From positions 1-64,000 of the forward strand of contig JAPDFW010000016.1 of NCBI GenBank assembly GCA_028826165.1: 64,000 bases of DNA. The letters are read 5' to 3'. How positions within the stretch are numbered: the first letter of the stretch is position 1; each line of letters opens with the position of its first letter. This stretch comes from Anaeramoeba ignava. Its lineage: Eukaryota > Metamonada > Anaeramoebidae. Positions 46,557-58,100 of the stretch are shown in pieces. The notes under the pieces were generated by a model. The model was not told the DNA's origin. It made no database searches and was given only the letters and a program-made list of their open reading frames with translations. The translations under genes and the position numbers were made by a program.

Positions 46557-49402
46557 TTAATTCCAAAATTGGGAATTTTGATGATTTTCAAAGTTGTTAA
46601 GTTTATTAAAATTATCAAATGGCATTGTTGTTTCTTGAGGTTGAGGTTGATTAGCGAACATATAAGGAGGAGCATAATATCGATTTTGATTTGTGAATTC
46701 TTGAGGATAAAAACCGTAATATGATGGGAAATTAAACTGAGGATAAACAAACGGAGGATTTTGGAAGTTGAAAAATTGTTCGTTTGGCTGAACCGCATAA
46801 ACAAATTGAGGAGATGAATTCTGAGATGGAAATGAGGGGAAAACTTTTCTTCTCTTTGTTTCAATGTCTTCGATCGCTTCCAAAAGAAGGTTGATTTTTT
46901 CTTGTTTTATTATTGGTTGATTCACTTGCTTTTTAGATTGAACTGGCAAATCTTCTTTTCTTTTTTTGCTTTTTTTTGTTTTTCTTGGTTTTTGAGTTTG
47001 CTTTGTTTTGGTGTTTCTTTTGTAGTTGATTTGTGGCTTTTTTGGGATTGAAAGAAGAGATGTTAAAAACTTCCCTAAAGTGACATTTTCTGAGATTTCG
47101 TTAAATTTGATGATTTTTGGTGATGAAAATTCAAATGGTGGTGGATTTCTGTTGAGAGGATCATTTGGATCAGAATTTGGGAAAGTTGCCAAGTAATTTT
47201 GTTTCAATAAATTTTGGATATTCGATGTCAGTTTTGATGTCATTTCGCTTTGTTTTTTGTTTTTGATTGTTTGATTTTTAAGTCGAAGTTTAAGTTGTTC
47301 TGACATTTCGAGTAATTGAAGGATTTTTGCTCTTTTTTGTTTATGAATTTCTACAATTTTGCGAGAGAAAGAATCAACTGAAGCTAGAATTTTAGTTTGA
47401 TTTTTGCGAAGTGTTACTGCTCCTTTTCTTTTGTTTGTTTCTGTGATTAATCCAAGTCCTTTGAATACTGATAAGACTGTACAGATTCTTTGTCGAGCGA
47501 AGCCTGTGTTTTCTGAGAGTTGTTCTCTTGTTTGTGGTTCTAAATATTTTATTTAGATTTTTTTAAATATTGATTTAATATTTTATTTAATATTTTATTT
47601 AATATTTATTTAAATATTGATTTAAATATTGATTTAAATATTGATTTAAATATTGATTTAAATATTGATTTAAAATATTGATTTAAATATTGATTTAAAT
47701 ATTGATTTAAATATTTGATTTAAATATTTGATTTAAATATTTATTTAAATATTTGATTTAAATATTTGATTTAAATATTTGATTTAAATATTTGATTTAA
47801 ATATTGATTTAAATATTGATTTAAATATTTTATTTAAATATTTAATTTAAATATTTATTTAAATATTTATTTAAATATTGATTTAAATATTTGATTTAAA
47901 TATTTGATTTAAATATTGATTTAATATTGATTTAAATATTGATTTAAATATTTGATTTAAATATTTGATTTTAAATATTTGATTTAAATATTGATTTAAA
48001 TATTTATTTAAATATTAATTTAAATATTTAATTTAAATATTTATTTAAATATTTATTTAAATATTTTATTTAAATATTGTTGATTTAAATATTTTTATTT
48101 TAAATATTAATTTAAATATTTATTTAAATATTTAATTTAAATATTCATTTTAATATTAATTTAAATATTTATTTAAATATTAATTTAAATATTTATTTAA
48201 ATATTCAATTTAAATATTTATTTAAATATTAATTTAAATATTTATTTAAATATTCAATTTAAATATTGATTTAAATATTTTATTTAAAATTTATTTAAAT
48301 ATTTATTAAATATTTATTTAAATATTTATTAAATATTTATTTAATATTGATTTAAATATTAATTTAAATATTTGATTTAAATATTGATTTAAATATTTAT
48401 TTAAATATTGATTTAATATTGATTTAAAAATTATTGATTTAAATATTGATTTAAATATTGATTTAAATATTGATTTAAATATTGATTTAAATATTGATTT
48501 AATATTGATTTAAATATTTGATTTAAATATTGATTTAAATATTTGATTTAATTATTTGATTTAAATATTGATTTAAATATTTATTTAAATATTGATTTAA
48601 ATATTGATTTAAATATTTATTTAAATATTAATTTAAATATTGATTTAAATATTTGATTTAAATATTTATTTAAATATTAATTTAAATATTGATTTAAATA
48701 TTTGATTTGAATATTGATTTAAATATTTGATTTAAATATTGATTTAATTATTGATTTAAATATTGATTTAATATTGATTTAAATATTGATTTAAATATTT
48801 TATTTAATATTGATTTAAATATTGATTTAAATATTGATTTAAATATTGATTTAAAATTGATCAAAAATTAATTGAATTTTTCTTATTTATTTTTTTTTAT
48901 TAAGGTTCACTTGTTCAATATTTAAAAAAGGAAAAAAAAGGAAAAAAAATTTTTAAATACCTTTTTTAAGTTCTTTTATAATCAAGAAACAAAGCATATA
49001 AATGGTTCTAACAAGTCTATTTCTTTGCAAATGGTCAAGTAATTGAGGACTTCCAACAAAATCACTAGTTTCTAAAGGAGAACCACCTAAAAAAACATAA
49101 GACCAAAACGGATTCAAAACGAACTTTTTATGTTGAGGTTGAGATTGTGATTGTGATTGAGTTTGTGATTGAGTTTGAGTTTTTTCCGCATATTTTTGTT
49201 CAATAAATAAACCAACTCTTGTAAATAAACCAACTAATCTACTTAAATTAATCGGAAATAATTCAGTGTCTTTTTGGGGGTGTTGTTCAGTAAATGCTTT
49301 TAAAACTTCTTCTAATACGAATACTTTTGATACTTTTGGTGAGGTAAATAAAAATACTCCAAGATCATCAACAACTTGATAAAAATCTAAGCAATTTAGC
49401 AT
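46557..49402 (-). CDS. Winged-helix, E2F-like DNA-binding protein (two exons)
   Basis: Exon 1 is 49402-48961 and exon 2 is 47539-46557, spliced at AAAAAAG|GTATTT and ATTTAG|AA in a Glu codon, which restores one frame of 474 residues. Two regions look like winged helices. One (about 20-70) ends SRLVGLFTRVGLFIEQ. The other (about 128-190) spans the intron: IIKELKK|EPQTREQLSENTG, then FARQRICTVLSVFKGLGLI and a basic turn. The second has the spacing of E2F/DP domains (RRIYDxxNVLEGxGLI). A coiled coil follows, then a K-rich stretch and a C-terminal part rich in P, F, Y, N and Q that resembles an activation region. Two DNA-binding domains in one chain would recall atypical E2Fs. The family call is tentative; the gene structure is well supported by frame. 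Confidence 0.6.
47540..48960 (-). repeat. Intron filled with ATTTAAATATTG 12-mers
   Basis: 1421 bp of tandem ATTGATTTAAAT, ATTTGATTTAAAT and ATTTATTTAAAT units. This is the same repeat type as the CDC6 intron 33 kb away. It ends just inside each splice site. Confidence 0.85.
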
Positions 49403-49985
49403 TTTGTTGTTTTAATTTTTTTTTAAAAGAATAAAAAATAATTGAAAAATTTTTGTTTTTGTTTTTGTTTTTGTTTTTGTTTTGAAATAAATTTAAGAAA
49501 ATTAAAATTAAGTTGAAAAACAATAATTGAAAAAAAAAATCAAAATGAAAATTAAAAAAAAAGCAAGAAAACTAAGTAAAAAAATGAAAGAAAAAAAAAT
49601 AAAAAAAAATTTTTTTTTAATTAAATAAATTAATTAACCAAATTAAAAAATTTAATTGTAAAAAAACCGCCAAATGTTATCTAATTTATTCCAACTCATC
49701 CTTATTTTTCAATAAAATAATTTTACTTGAGTTGGAAAAAACAAGTGGAAAGTAAATAGATCAATCTTAATTCAAATTTCCTTTTAAATTTTTTTATTTA
49801 TTTTTTTTTTATTTTCCAATTCAAACTCTTCTTTTTTTTATTTATTTTTTTTTTTTAATTAATTACTATTAAGAAAAATTTATTTTTATTTATTTTTTTT
49901 TTTTTTGATCGCTTTATTTTCAACAAACCAATTTTTTAAATAAAAAATCCAAAATCCAAAAAAAAAAAAACAAATAAAAACCAAC
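49403..49985. other. Spacer with a two-stem hairpin
   Basis: Mostly A/T runs, but 49660-49770 is of clearly higher complexity. TTCCAACTCA (49689-49698) is the exact reverse complement of TGAGTTGGAA (49728-49737), and inside the 29-nt loop TTATTTT and AAAATAA can pair as a second stem. It could be a small RNA gene or a regulatory hairpin upstream of the winged-helix gene (starts at 49402, minus). No known RNA family is recognised. Confidence 0.4.
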
Positions 49986-51275
49986 CAACTAAACAAATAA
50001 ATAAATATAAATCTAAATATAAATATAAATCTAAATATAAATCTAAATCTAAATTTAAATATAAATATAAATATAAATATAAATATAAATATAAATATAA
50101 ATATAAATATAAATATAAATATAATTATAAATATAAATATAAATATAAATATAAATATAAATATAAATATAAATATAAATATAAATATAAATATAAATAT
50201 AAATATAAATATAAATATAAATATAAATATAAATCTAAATCTAAATCTAAATATAAATCTAAATATAAATATAAATATAAATATAAATATAAATCTAAAT
50301 ATAAATATAAATATAAATCTAAATATAAATCTAAATCTAAATCTAAATATAAATATAAATATAAATCTAAATCTAAATCTAAATCTAAATCTAAATCTAA
50401 ATCTAAATCTAAATCTAAATATAAATCTAAATATAAATCTAAATCTAAATCTAAATCTAAATATAAATATAAATATAAATCTAAATATAAATATAAATAT
50501 AAATCTAAATCTAAATCTAAATCTAAATCTAAATCTAAATATAAATATAAATATAAATCTAAATATAAATATAAATATAAATCTAAATCTAAATCTAAAT
50601 ATAAATATAAATCTAAATCTAAATCTAAATCTAAATCTAAATATAAATATATATATAAATATAAATATAAATCTAAATCTAAATATAAATATAAATATAA
50701 ATATAAATATAAATATAAATCTAAATCTAAATCTAAATCTAAATCTAAATCTAAATATATATATAAATATAAATATAAATATAAATATAAATATAAATCT
50801 AAATATAAATATAAATATAAATCTAAATATAAATATAAATATAAATATAAATATAAATATAAATCTAAATCTAAATCTAAATCTAAATCTAAATCTAAAT
50901 CTAAATATATATATAAATATAAATATAAATCTAAATCTAAATATAAATCTAAATCTAAATATAAATATAAATATAAATCTAAATATAAATCTAAATATAA
51001 ATATAAATATAAATATAAATATTAATCTAAATCTAAATATAAATATAAATCTAAATATAAATATAAATATAAATATAAATATAAATATAAATATAAATAT
51101 AAATATAAATATAAATATAAATATAAATCTAAATATAAATATAAATATAAATATAAATATAAATATAAATATAAATATAAATATAAATATAAATATAAAT
51201 ATAAATATAAATATAAATATAAATCTAAATCCAAATCCAAATCTAAATCTAAATATAAATATAAATATAAATCTA
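49986..51275. repeat. Hexamer array AAATAT / AAATCT, 1.3 kb
   Basis: Nearly perfect tandem hexamers with alternating blocks of AAATAT and AAATCT, and four ATATAT interruptions. Because the unit is six bases and stop-free in some frames, a 467-codon frame runs through on the minus strand (RFIFIF...), but it is not a gene. The array resembles 23490-24960. Confidence 0.9.
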
Positions 51276-51389
51276 AAATGGAAATTCAACAGTTTAATTA
51301 TTTTTATTTTTATGGTTGTTTTTGTTTTTGTTTTTATGTTTGTTGTTTTTGTTTTTAAAAAATCAAAATGTTTTAAAAAAAATAAAAGA

Positions 51390-52052
51390 TCAAAAATAAT
51401 TATTAGTTTTTAACAAAGAATTTGTTGTTTCCTTTTGCAATTTATCATTTAAAGCCTGATTTTCAGCAAGAAGTTTTTGGATCGTTTTTTGAAAAATTTC
51501 TGTTTGTTGACGAAGTTTTTGAGCTTCTTCTTCAAGATTTTGATAAAATTGTTTCTTTCTTTCTCTTGATTTCTTTGCATTCAATCGATTACGAAGTTGT
51601 CTTCTTTTCACTTTTTCTTCAGGATTTAGATTTGCTGCTTCAGATTTAGTCATTTCTCGAAGAAGATTTTCTTCTGAATTTTGTTTTTCTAATTCGTTTT
51701 TTTCATTTGATTTTTTTTTGCTTTTTTCTGTTCTTCTTGATTTAATTCCGTTTTCGTCATTTTGTTCCACTTTTTTTTTCTTCTTTCTTTCTTTTCGATT
51801 CTGGTTTTTTTGAGTAATTTGTTTTCTTTTTTGAGACTTTTCTAAAATTTCTAATTCTTTTCTTTTTAATTCGTTTTCTTTTTGCATTAATTGTTGTTTT
51901 TCTAATTCAAGTTGAAAAGAAATTGTTTGAAATTGAGAAAGAAAATCTGAAAATGTTTGATTTTGTAAATTTTGTGAGTTTTGATTTGCAGAAAAGGCTG
52001 TAAAAGCTAAATTTGTTTCAGGAAACTGAAAACTTGATTCAAAAATAGACAT
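51390..52052 (-). CDS. bZIP transcription factor
   Basis: The product has 220 residues from the ATG at 52050-52052 (MSIFESSFQFPETN). The frame is open to 52127, but that extension is only K/F low complexity. The N-terminal half is Q/N-rich with a K/R/E-rich stretch. The basic region, about residues 140-165, reads RRQLRNRLNAKKSRERKKQF and has the invariant N-x7-R pattern (N...AKKSR). The heptads behind it (LEEEAQKL, IFQKTIQKL, ENQALNDKL) form the dimerising zipper. Such basic regions bind CRE or AP-1-type sites. A perfect TGACGTCA lies about 140 bp upstream, so autoregulation is plausible. Dimer partners are unknown. Confidence 0.9.
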   Translation of the reverse strand: MSIFESSFQFPETNLAFTAFSANQNSQNLQNQTFSDFLSQFQTISFQLELEKQQLMQKENELKRKELEILEKSQKRKQITQKNQNRKERKKKKKVEQNDENGIKSRRTEKSKKKSNEKNELEKQNSEENLLREMTKSEAANLNPEEKVKRRQLRNRLNAKKSRERKKQFYQNLEEEAQKLRQQTEIFQKTIQKLLAENQALNDKLQKETTNSLLKTNNYF

Positions 52053-52131
52053 TTTTAAAATTGAAAAAAGATTTTTTTTTTTAAAAAGATTTTTCTTTTT
52101 AAAATGAACCAAAAAAAAAAGAATCATTCAA

Positions 52132-52197
52132 ACGTCATTTGTTTATTTATTCTTTTATTCTTTTAATTTTTTTTTTTCCGATTATCAAGTGACGTCA
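52132..52197. promoter_or_regulatory. CRE palindrome and half site upstream of the bZIP gene
   Basis: TGACGTCA, the full palindromic CRE bound by CREB/ATF-type bZIP dimers, lies at 52190-52197. A half site, ACGTCA, lies at 52132-52137; both are followed by TTT. In sequence this poor in G and C, an exact eight-base CRE is unlikely by chance. It sits in the spacer just upstream of a bZIP gene, pointing to self-regulation. Confidence 0.55.
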
Positions 52198-52332
52198 TTT
52201 AAATTTAAATTAAAAAATCCAAATTTAAAATTTTAATTTAAATTTTATTTTTATTTTTAATTATTTTTGTTTTTAAAAAACTGATTGATTTTGAAGTAAA
52301 AAAGAAAAAGAAAAAGTAAAAAAGAAAAAAAT

Positions 52333-53178
52333 CTACATATTTTGTTTTTTCCTTAAAAATAATTGTTCAGATAAATCACGAATTTGATTCTGAAGTTGTT
52401 CATTTCGAAGTTGAAATTGTTGTTTAATTTTTTCCATTTCTTGATGATGAGTATTTTCCAAAGTATTTAAAGCTTCTTCCAAATCGGAAAGTTGATTTTG
52501 AATAAACTCAACTAAAGGTTCAACTCTTTCTTTAATCTTTTCAATTTGATAGTGTTTCAATTCTTGAATTTGAGGATTTGGTGGAGGATCTGAGTTAATC
52601 AATCTATCATCAGTTTGAATATTTTGAATATTTTGAATATTTTGAATATTTTGAGAATTTTGAATATTTTGAATAGTTTGAATATTTTGAATAGTTTGAA
52701 TATTTTTTAAATTTTGAATATTTTGAACATTTTGAACATTTTGAAAATTATTAAAATTTTGGATATTTTGAATATTTTGAATATCATTTGGATTTTGAAT
52801 ATCATTTGAATTATGGTTTTCATTTGGATTTTGAGGATCATTTAAATTTTGAGTATTTTTTAAATTATCGAAATTTTTTAAATTATCGAAATTTTCTCCA
52901 TTTTGAATACTTTCTGGATTTTTGGGAATATTCAATGAATGAATGGGTTTAGACATTTGCTGAGAAATATTATTGTTTTGTCTAGATATTTGACTATTGA
53001 TTGCTGCAGCTAAAAGAAGGAATTGTTGTGAAGCCTGAAGTAGTATTCTTGATAACTTTGGTTTATTTTCAACGTGAAAATCAAATAATCCTGAAGGATT
53101 AAAGAGATCAAATTCAGTTGAAAATTCATCATTATTTTTGATTTCGTTTCCTGGAATTTTATGTTCTCCAATATTCAT
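52333..53178 (-). CDS. QN-rich coiled-coil protein, unknown
   Basis: The product has 281 residues from the ATG at 53176-53178. I do not recognise the family. The N-terminal 65 residues look folded (FSTEFDLFNPSGLFDF, then PKLSRILLQASQQFLLLAAA). The centre, about residues 90-190, is a low-complexity run of QNIQNIQN and NPNDIQN units. The last 75 residues are a clear coiled coil (EKIKERVEPLVEFIQNQL, LEEALNTLENTHHQEMEKIK). Some short transcription-complex subunits have a similar layout, but nothing allows a firm name. The gene lies upstream of the bZIP gene on the same strand with 280 bp between them. Confidence 0.65.
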   Translation of the reverse strand: MNIGEHKIPGNEIKNNDEFSTEFDLFNPSGLFDFHVENKPKLSRILLQASQQFLLLAAAINSQISRQNNNISQQMSKPIHSLNIPKNPESIQNGENFDNLKNFDNLKNTQNLNDPQNPNENHNSNDIQNPNDIQNIQNIQNFNNFQNVQNVQNIQNLKNIQTIQNIQTIQNIQNSQNIQNIQNIQNIQTDDRLINSDPPPNPQIQELKHYQIEKIKERVEPLVEFIQNQLSDLEEALNTLENTHHQEMEKIKQQFQLRNEQLQNQIRDLSEQLFLRKKQNM

Positions 53179-53519
53179 TAAAATGATTTGCTAGTTTTTT
53201 TTTTTTTTTTAAATTGAGAAAAGTGGCAAAAATTAAAAAAAAAAGAAAAATGAATTTTTTATTTTTTATTTTTGATCTGTTTTTTTTTTATATTTTTATT
53301 TTGAAACGTGAGTTTTTGTTTTATTTAAGTAAATTTAAAAAATAAATTGTAAATTCTATTTAAAAATTTAATTCAATTCAATTTTATTTTATTTTATTTT
53401 GGGGTAAATTTTTGAATTATGAATTTTTTAATTGACAAAAAAAAAAAAAAAAAATTAAAAGGAAAAAAAAAGGAATTTTGTTTTGAATCTTTAATTATTT
53501 TAATTTGTTTTAAAACAAT
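53179..53519. other. AT-rich spacer
   Basis: Poly-T and poly-A runs upstream of the QN-rich gene. ACGTGA occurs at about 53305. No gene or RNA is seen. Confidence 0.5.
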
Positions 53520-55095
53520 AAATTTGTTTATAAATTTTATTATAAATTTTATTATAAATTTGTTTATAAATATGTTTATAAATTTCTTTCATTTTTTGTT
53601 TATAAATTTGTTAATAAATTTGTTTATAAATTTCCTTCATTTTGTGTTTATAAATTTGTTTATAAATTTGTTTATAAATTTGTTTATAAATTTTATTATA
53701 ATTTTGTTAATAAATTTGTTTATAAATTTGTTTATAAATTTGTTTATAAATTTGTTTATAAATTTGTTTATAAATTTGTTTATAAATTTTATTATAATTT
53801 TGTTTATAAATTTGTTTATAAATTTGTTTATAAATTTTATTATAAATTTGTTTATAAATTTGTTTATAAATTTGTTTATAAATTTCCTTCATTTTGTTTA
53901 TAAATTTGTTTATAAATTTGTTTATAAATTTGTTTATAAATTTGTTTATAAATTTGTTTATAAATTTGTTTATAAATTTGTTTATAAATTTGTTTATAAA
54001 TTTGTTTATAAATTTGTTTATAAATTTGTTTATAAATTTGTTTATAAATTTGTTTATAAATTTGTTTATAAATTTGTTTATAAATTTGTTTATAAATTTG
54101 TTTATAAATTTGTTTATAAATTTGTTTATAAATTTGTTTATAAATTTGTTTATAAATTTGTTTATAAATTTGTTTATAAATTTGTTTATAAATTTGTTTA
54201 TAAATTTGTTTATAAATTTGTTTATAAATTTGTTTATAAATTTGTTTATAAATTTGTTTATAAATTTGTTTATAAATTTGTTTCATTTTGTGTTTATAAA
54301 TTTGTTTATAAATTTGGTTATAAATTTGTTAATAAATTTCCTTCATTTTGTGTTAATAAATTTCCTTCATTTTATGTTTATAAATTTGTTTATAAATTTG
54401 TTTCATTTGTGGTTATAAATTTCCTTCATTTTATGTTTATAAATTTGTTTATAAATTTGTTTATAAATTTGTTTATAAATTTGTTAATAAATTTGTTTAT
54501 AAATTTGTTTATAAATTTGTTTATAAATTTGTTAATAAATTTGTTAATAAATTTGTTTCTAAATTTGTTTATAAATTTGTTTATAAATTTGTTTATAAAT
54601 TTGTTTCATTTTGTGTTTATAAATTTGTTTATAAATTTGTTTCTAAATTTGTTTATAAATTTGTTTATAAATTTGTTTATAAATTTGTTTCATTTTGTGT
54701 TTATAAATTTCTTTCATTTTTTGTTAATAAATTTGTTTATAAATTTCCTTCATTTTTTGTTAATAAATTTGTTAATAAATATGTTTATAAATTTGTTTAT
54801 AAATTTGTTTATAAATTTCTTATTTTTTCTTAATAAATTTCCTTCATTTTATGTTAATAAATTTGTTTATAAATTTGTTAATAAATTTCCTTCATTATAT
54901 GTTTATAAATTTGTTTATAAATTTGTTTCATTTTGTGTTTATAAATTTCTTTCATTTTATGTTTATAAATTTGTTTATAAATTTGTTTCATTTTGTGTTT
55001 ATAAATTTGTTTATAAATTTGTTTATAAATTTCTTTCATTTTTTCTTAATAAATTTGTTAATAAATGTGTTTATAAATGTTTTATTTTATGTTTA
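53520..55095. repeat. 12-bp satellite TTTGTTTATAAA, 1.6 kb
   Basis: A tandem array of TTTGTTTATAAA, perfect for more than 30 units at about 53893-54280 and interrupted elsewhere by TTTCATTTTGTGTTTATAAA-like variants. The unit is a multiple of three and lacks stops in several frames, so long open frames appear on both strands (NLFI, KFVY and YKQI repeats). None is a credible gene. It ends about 75 bp before the ASCC3 start. Confidence 0.9.
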
Positions 55096-55171
55096 TTGAA
55101 AAAAAAAATGAAAAAAAAATTTTTTTTTTAAATTTTTTTTAATTTTCATTTTTTTCATTCATAAAAAAAAA

Positions 55172-58100
55172 ATGAAAAATATTCAAAAAGAAAAAATTCT
55201 AATAGAATACAAACCAAAACAAATTCCTCGATTAGCTTCAATGCTAAGAGTGTTTCTGCACAACAAAAAAGAAGAAACAAATGAAAATCAAGAAAAAAAC
55301 GAAGATGAAAAAAAAACAATTGGATTTGATTATGAAAACGAACAGACAAAAAGAACAAAAAGATTCCAACAGAAAAAAAGCATTGAAGAAACAGTGCGGT
55401 TTAAAACCAACGCAGTTGAGCTGAAATGGAGCACTTTTTCACGCGAAATCAATGAATCAGAAACTCAAGGAATTCGAAAACAATTCAATAATTTTTTGGA
55501 ATTAATTTCTAAAATAACGCAAGTAAAAACTCAGGAAGGACTGCATAAAACTGCATACCAAGTTTACCAAACGTTGGTTCGTTTGGATCTCTCAAAAAAA
55601 GAAAAACTCGAAACCCTTATAATTGGATTTGGAAATGAATGGCAGGAAAAAGTTAATTTTTTCGATTTATTTGATTTGGCTCAATTTTTAACAAATTGGA
55701 GAATAAAAGCAATCGATGATTCTAATAGAAATGGAGGCTTTGTTTCTCATTCTTTTCTTCCCAAAAAACAACCTCCGCAAAAAAGTACTTATCTTATTGA
55801 AAAACAAAGAGAACGTGATAAAAGAGAACATCAAGAATCAAAAATTAAAGAAAAAAAACAAAAGCAAGAAAAACAAAAAGAAGAACAAGATAAAATCCAA
55901 AAAAAAGAAAGAAAGGAAAAGAAAAAACAAAGGAAACTCGATAGAAAGCAAAAGAAAATAAGCAAAGAAATTGATGAGGAAAAAGAAATGGAAAATAAGA
56001 AAAGAAACAAAAACAATAAGAAATGGAATTTTAAAAAAGATCAAAATCAAAATCAAGATCAAAATCAAAATCAAAATCAAGATAATTTAACTGATACTGA
56101 AGATAATGAAAATATTAATGAAGATGATCAAAATATTAATGAGAATGATGAAAAACCAAAAGAAAAACCTAAAAAACCCAAAAAACACAAAAGAAAAATT
56201 GAGGAAGAAATACCAGAAGTAAAACCCCATTTCCATCAAGAATTTGGAATGGGATTCATTTTTTCAGACTTAAATTCCTATCTTGAAAATGTGAATCTTG
56301 AAGAAGAACGAAAAAAAATCAAAGAATTGCAAGACGAAATCAATCTTCACACTCCCAAAATCAAGGAGCTCAAATTCTCAAAAGCAATTCTTTGGCTCAA
56401 GCAGAATTTATATCAATCTTTTCCAGATAATGAGAGCAACACTGATATTATACTTTCTGTTTGCAAATTGATATGTTCAAAATCAACAAATGAACAAATT
56501 CAAAATGAAATTTTCGATCTTATTGGCGATTTTGATTTAACACAGATTATCATCCATAATAGAGCAAAATTTATTCGGGAATCGATTCATCTCGATTTAC
56601 TTCGTAATCCTTCAGTCATTTTGGATGAAAATTTTCTTGAGGATGAATTCAAATTCGTCAAATCATCCGGAATTATAAAAACAAAACAAGACCAAGAATT
56701 ACTTAAATTTGCCTCAAAATTAGAGAAAAAGGAGCAAATGACAAAAAATCAAAAGAAATCAAAACGCCAAAAATTGCAACAACAAATTGAAGAATTATAT
56801 GGGAATCAACCGCTTCAAATGGAAAGTCCAGTTATTGTTAAAAAACTTGGGAAACGAACAAAAAAACGGAAACCAAAACAAACAAAATCAGTTCGAGAAA
56901 CTGCAAAATGGGTTTCTGATCTATCTCAATATTTACAGAGTTTAGGTTATTCTCAACTTAACAAAGCCGTTACTCTTCCTAAAGGAACAATTCGTAGGAG
57001 TACTGATCAATATGATAATGTTTCTATTCCTGCTCCTAAAATTAAACCTATTCCAAAAGATCGTTTAGTTCCTATTAAAAAATTTGATAAGTGGGCTCGC
57101 CCTGCTTTTGAAGGTTTTACTCATCTTAATGTTATTCAAACAGAAGTTTTTGAAACTGCTTATAATACAAATGAGAATCTTTTAATTTGTGCACCAACTG
57201 GAGCAGGTTAATCCAAAAAATATATAAAAATATTTAAATTCAAAAAAATATTTAAATTCAAAAAAATATTTAAATTCAAAAAATATTTAAATTCAAAACA
57301 ATATTTAAATTCAAAAAATATTTAAATTCAAAAAATATTTAAATTCAAAAAAATATTTAAATTCAAAAAATATTTAAATTCAAAAAAATATTTAAATTCA
57401 AAAAAATTTATATTTATATTTATATTTATATTTATAAAATTCAAAACAATATTTAAATTTAAAAAATATTTAAATTCAAAACAATATTTAATTAAAAAAT
57501 ATTTATATTCAAAAAAATATTTAAATTCAAAAAATATTTAATTAAAAAATATTTAAATTCAAAAAAATATTTAAATTCAAAACAATATTTAATTAAAAAA
57601 TATTTAAATTTAAAAAATATTTAAATTCAAAACAATATTTAAATTCAAAACAATATTTAAATTTAAAAAATATTTAAATTCAAAAAAATTTAAATTCAAA
57701 AATATTTAAATTCAAAACAATATTTAAATTCAAAAAAATATTTAAATTCAAAACAATATTTAAATTTAAAAAAATATTTATATTTATATTTATATTTATA
57801 TTTTAAATATTTAGGAAAAAGTCTCCCTAATAACGCAATAGTTTATACTCCAAAAGGCCCAAAAAGAAATGGTGATCTAAAACCAAATGATTTTGTTTGC
57901 ACTCCTGATGGCAAAATATCCAAAATTTTACAAATATTTCCTCAAGGAATTTTAAACATATACCAAATAACTTTCCAAGATGGTGATAAAGTAGAATGCA
58001 GTGGAGATCATTTATGGTTTATAAATGATAAAGCAAAATCAACTTCGAATATTTACACAACAAAACAAATCATACAAAGACTTAAAGAAACTAACTCTCA

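Noticed and set aside
49986-51275. Telomere-like array, since the complement reads TTTAGA
   Set aside because: The unit lacks the G-rich strand of telomeres and is internal, flanked by genes on both sides.
49886-51289. 467-codon open frame on the minus strand (RFIFIF repeats)
   Set aside because: It is the translation of the AAATAT/AAATCT hexamer array; no stop can occur in that frame by repeat structure, and it has no protein-like composition.
52053-52127. bZIP N-terminal extension from 52127
   Set aside because: It contains only K/F runs from A/T tracts; MSIFESSF is the better start.
53419-55131. 570-codon plus-strand frame and antisense 136-codon YKQI frame
   Set aside because: Both are by-products of the 12-bp repeat, which is stop-free in several frames.
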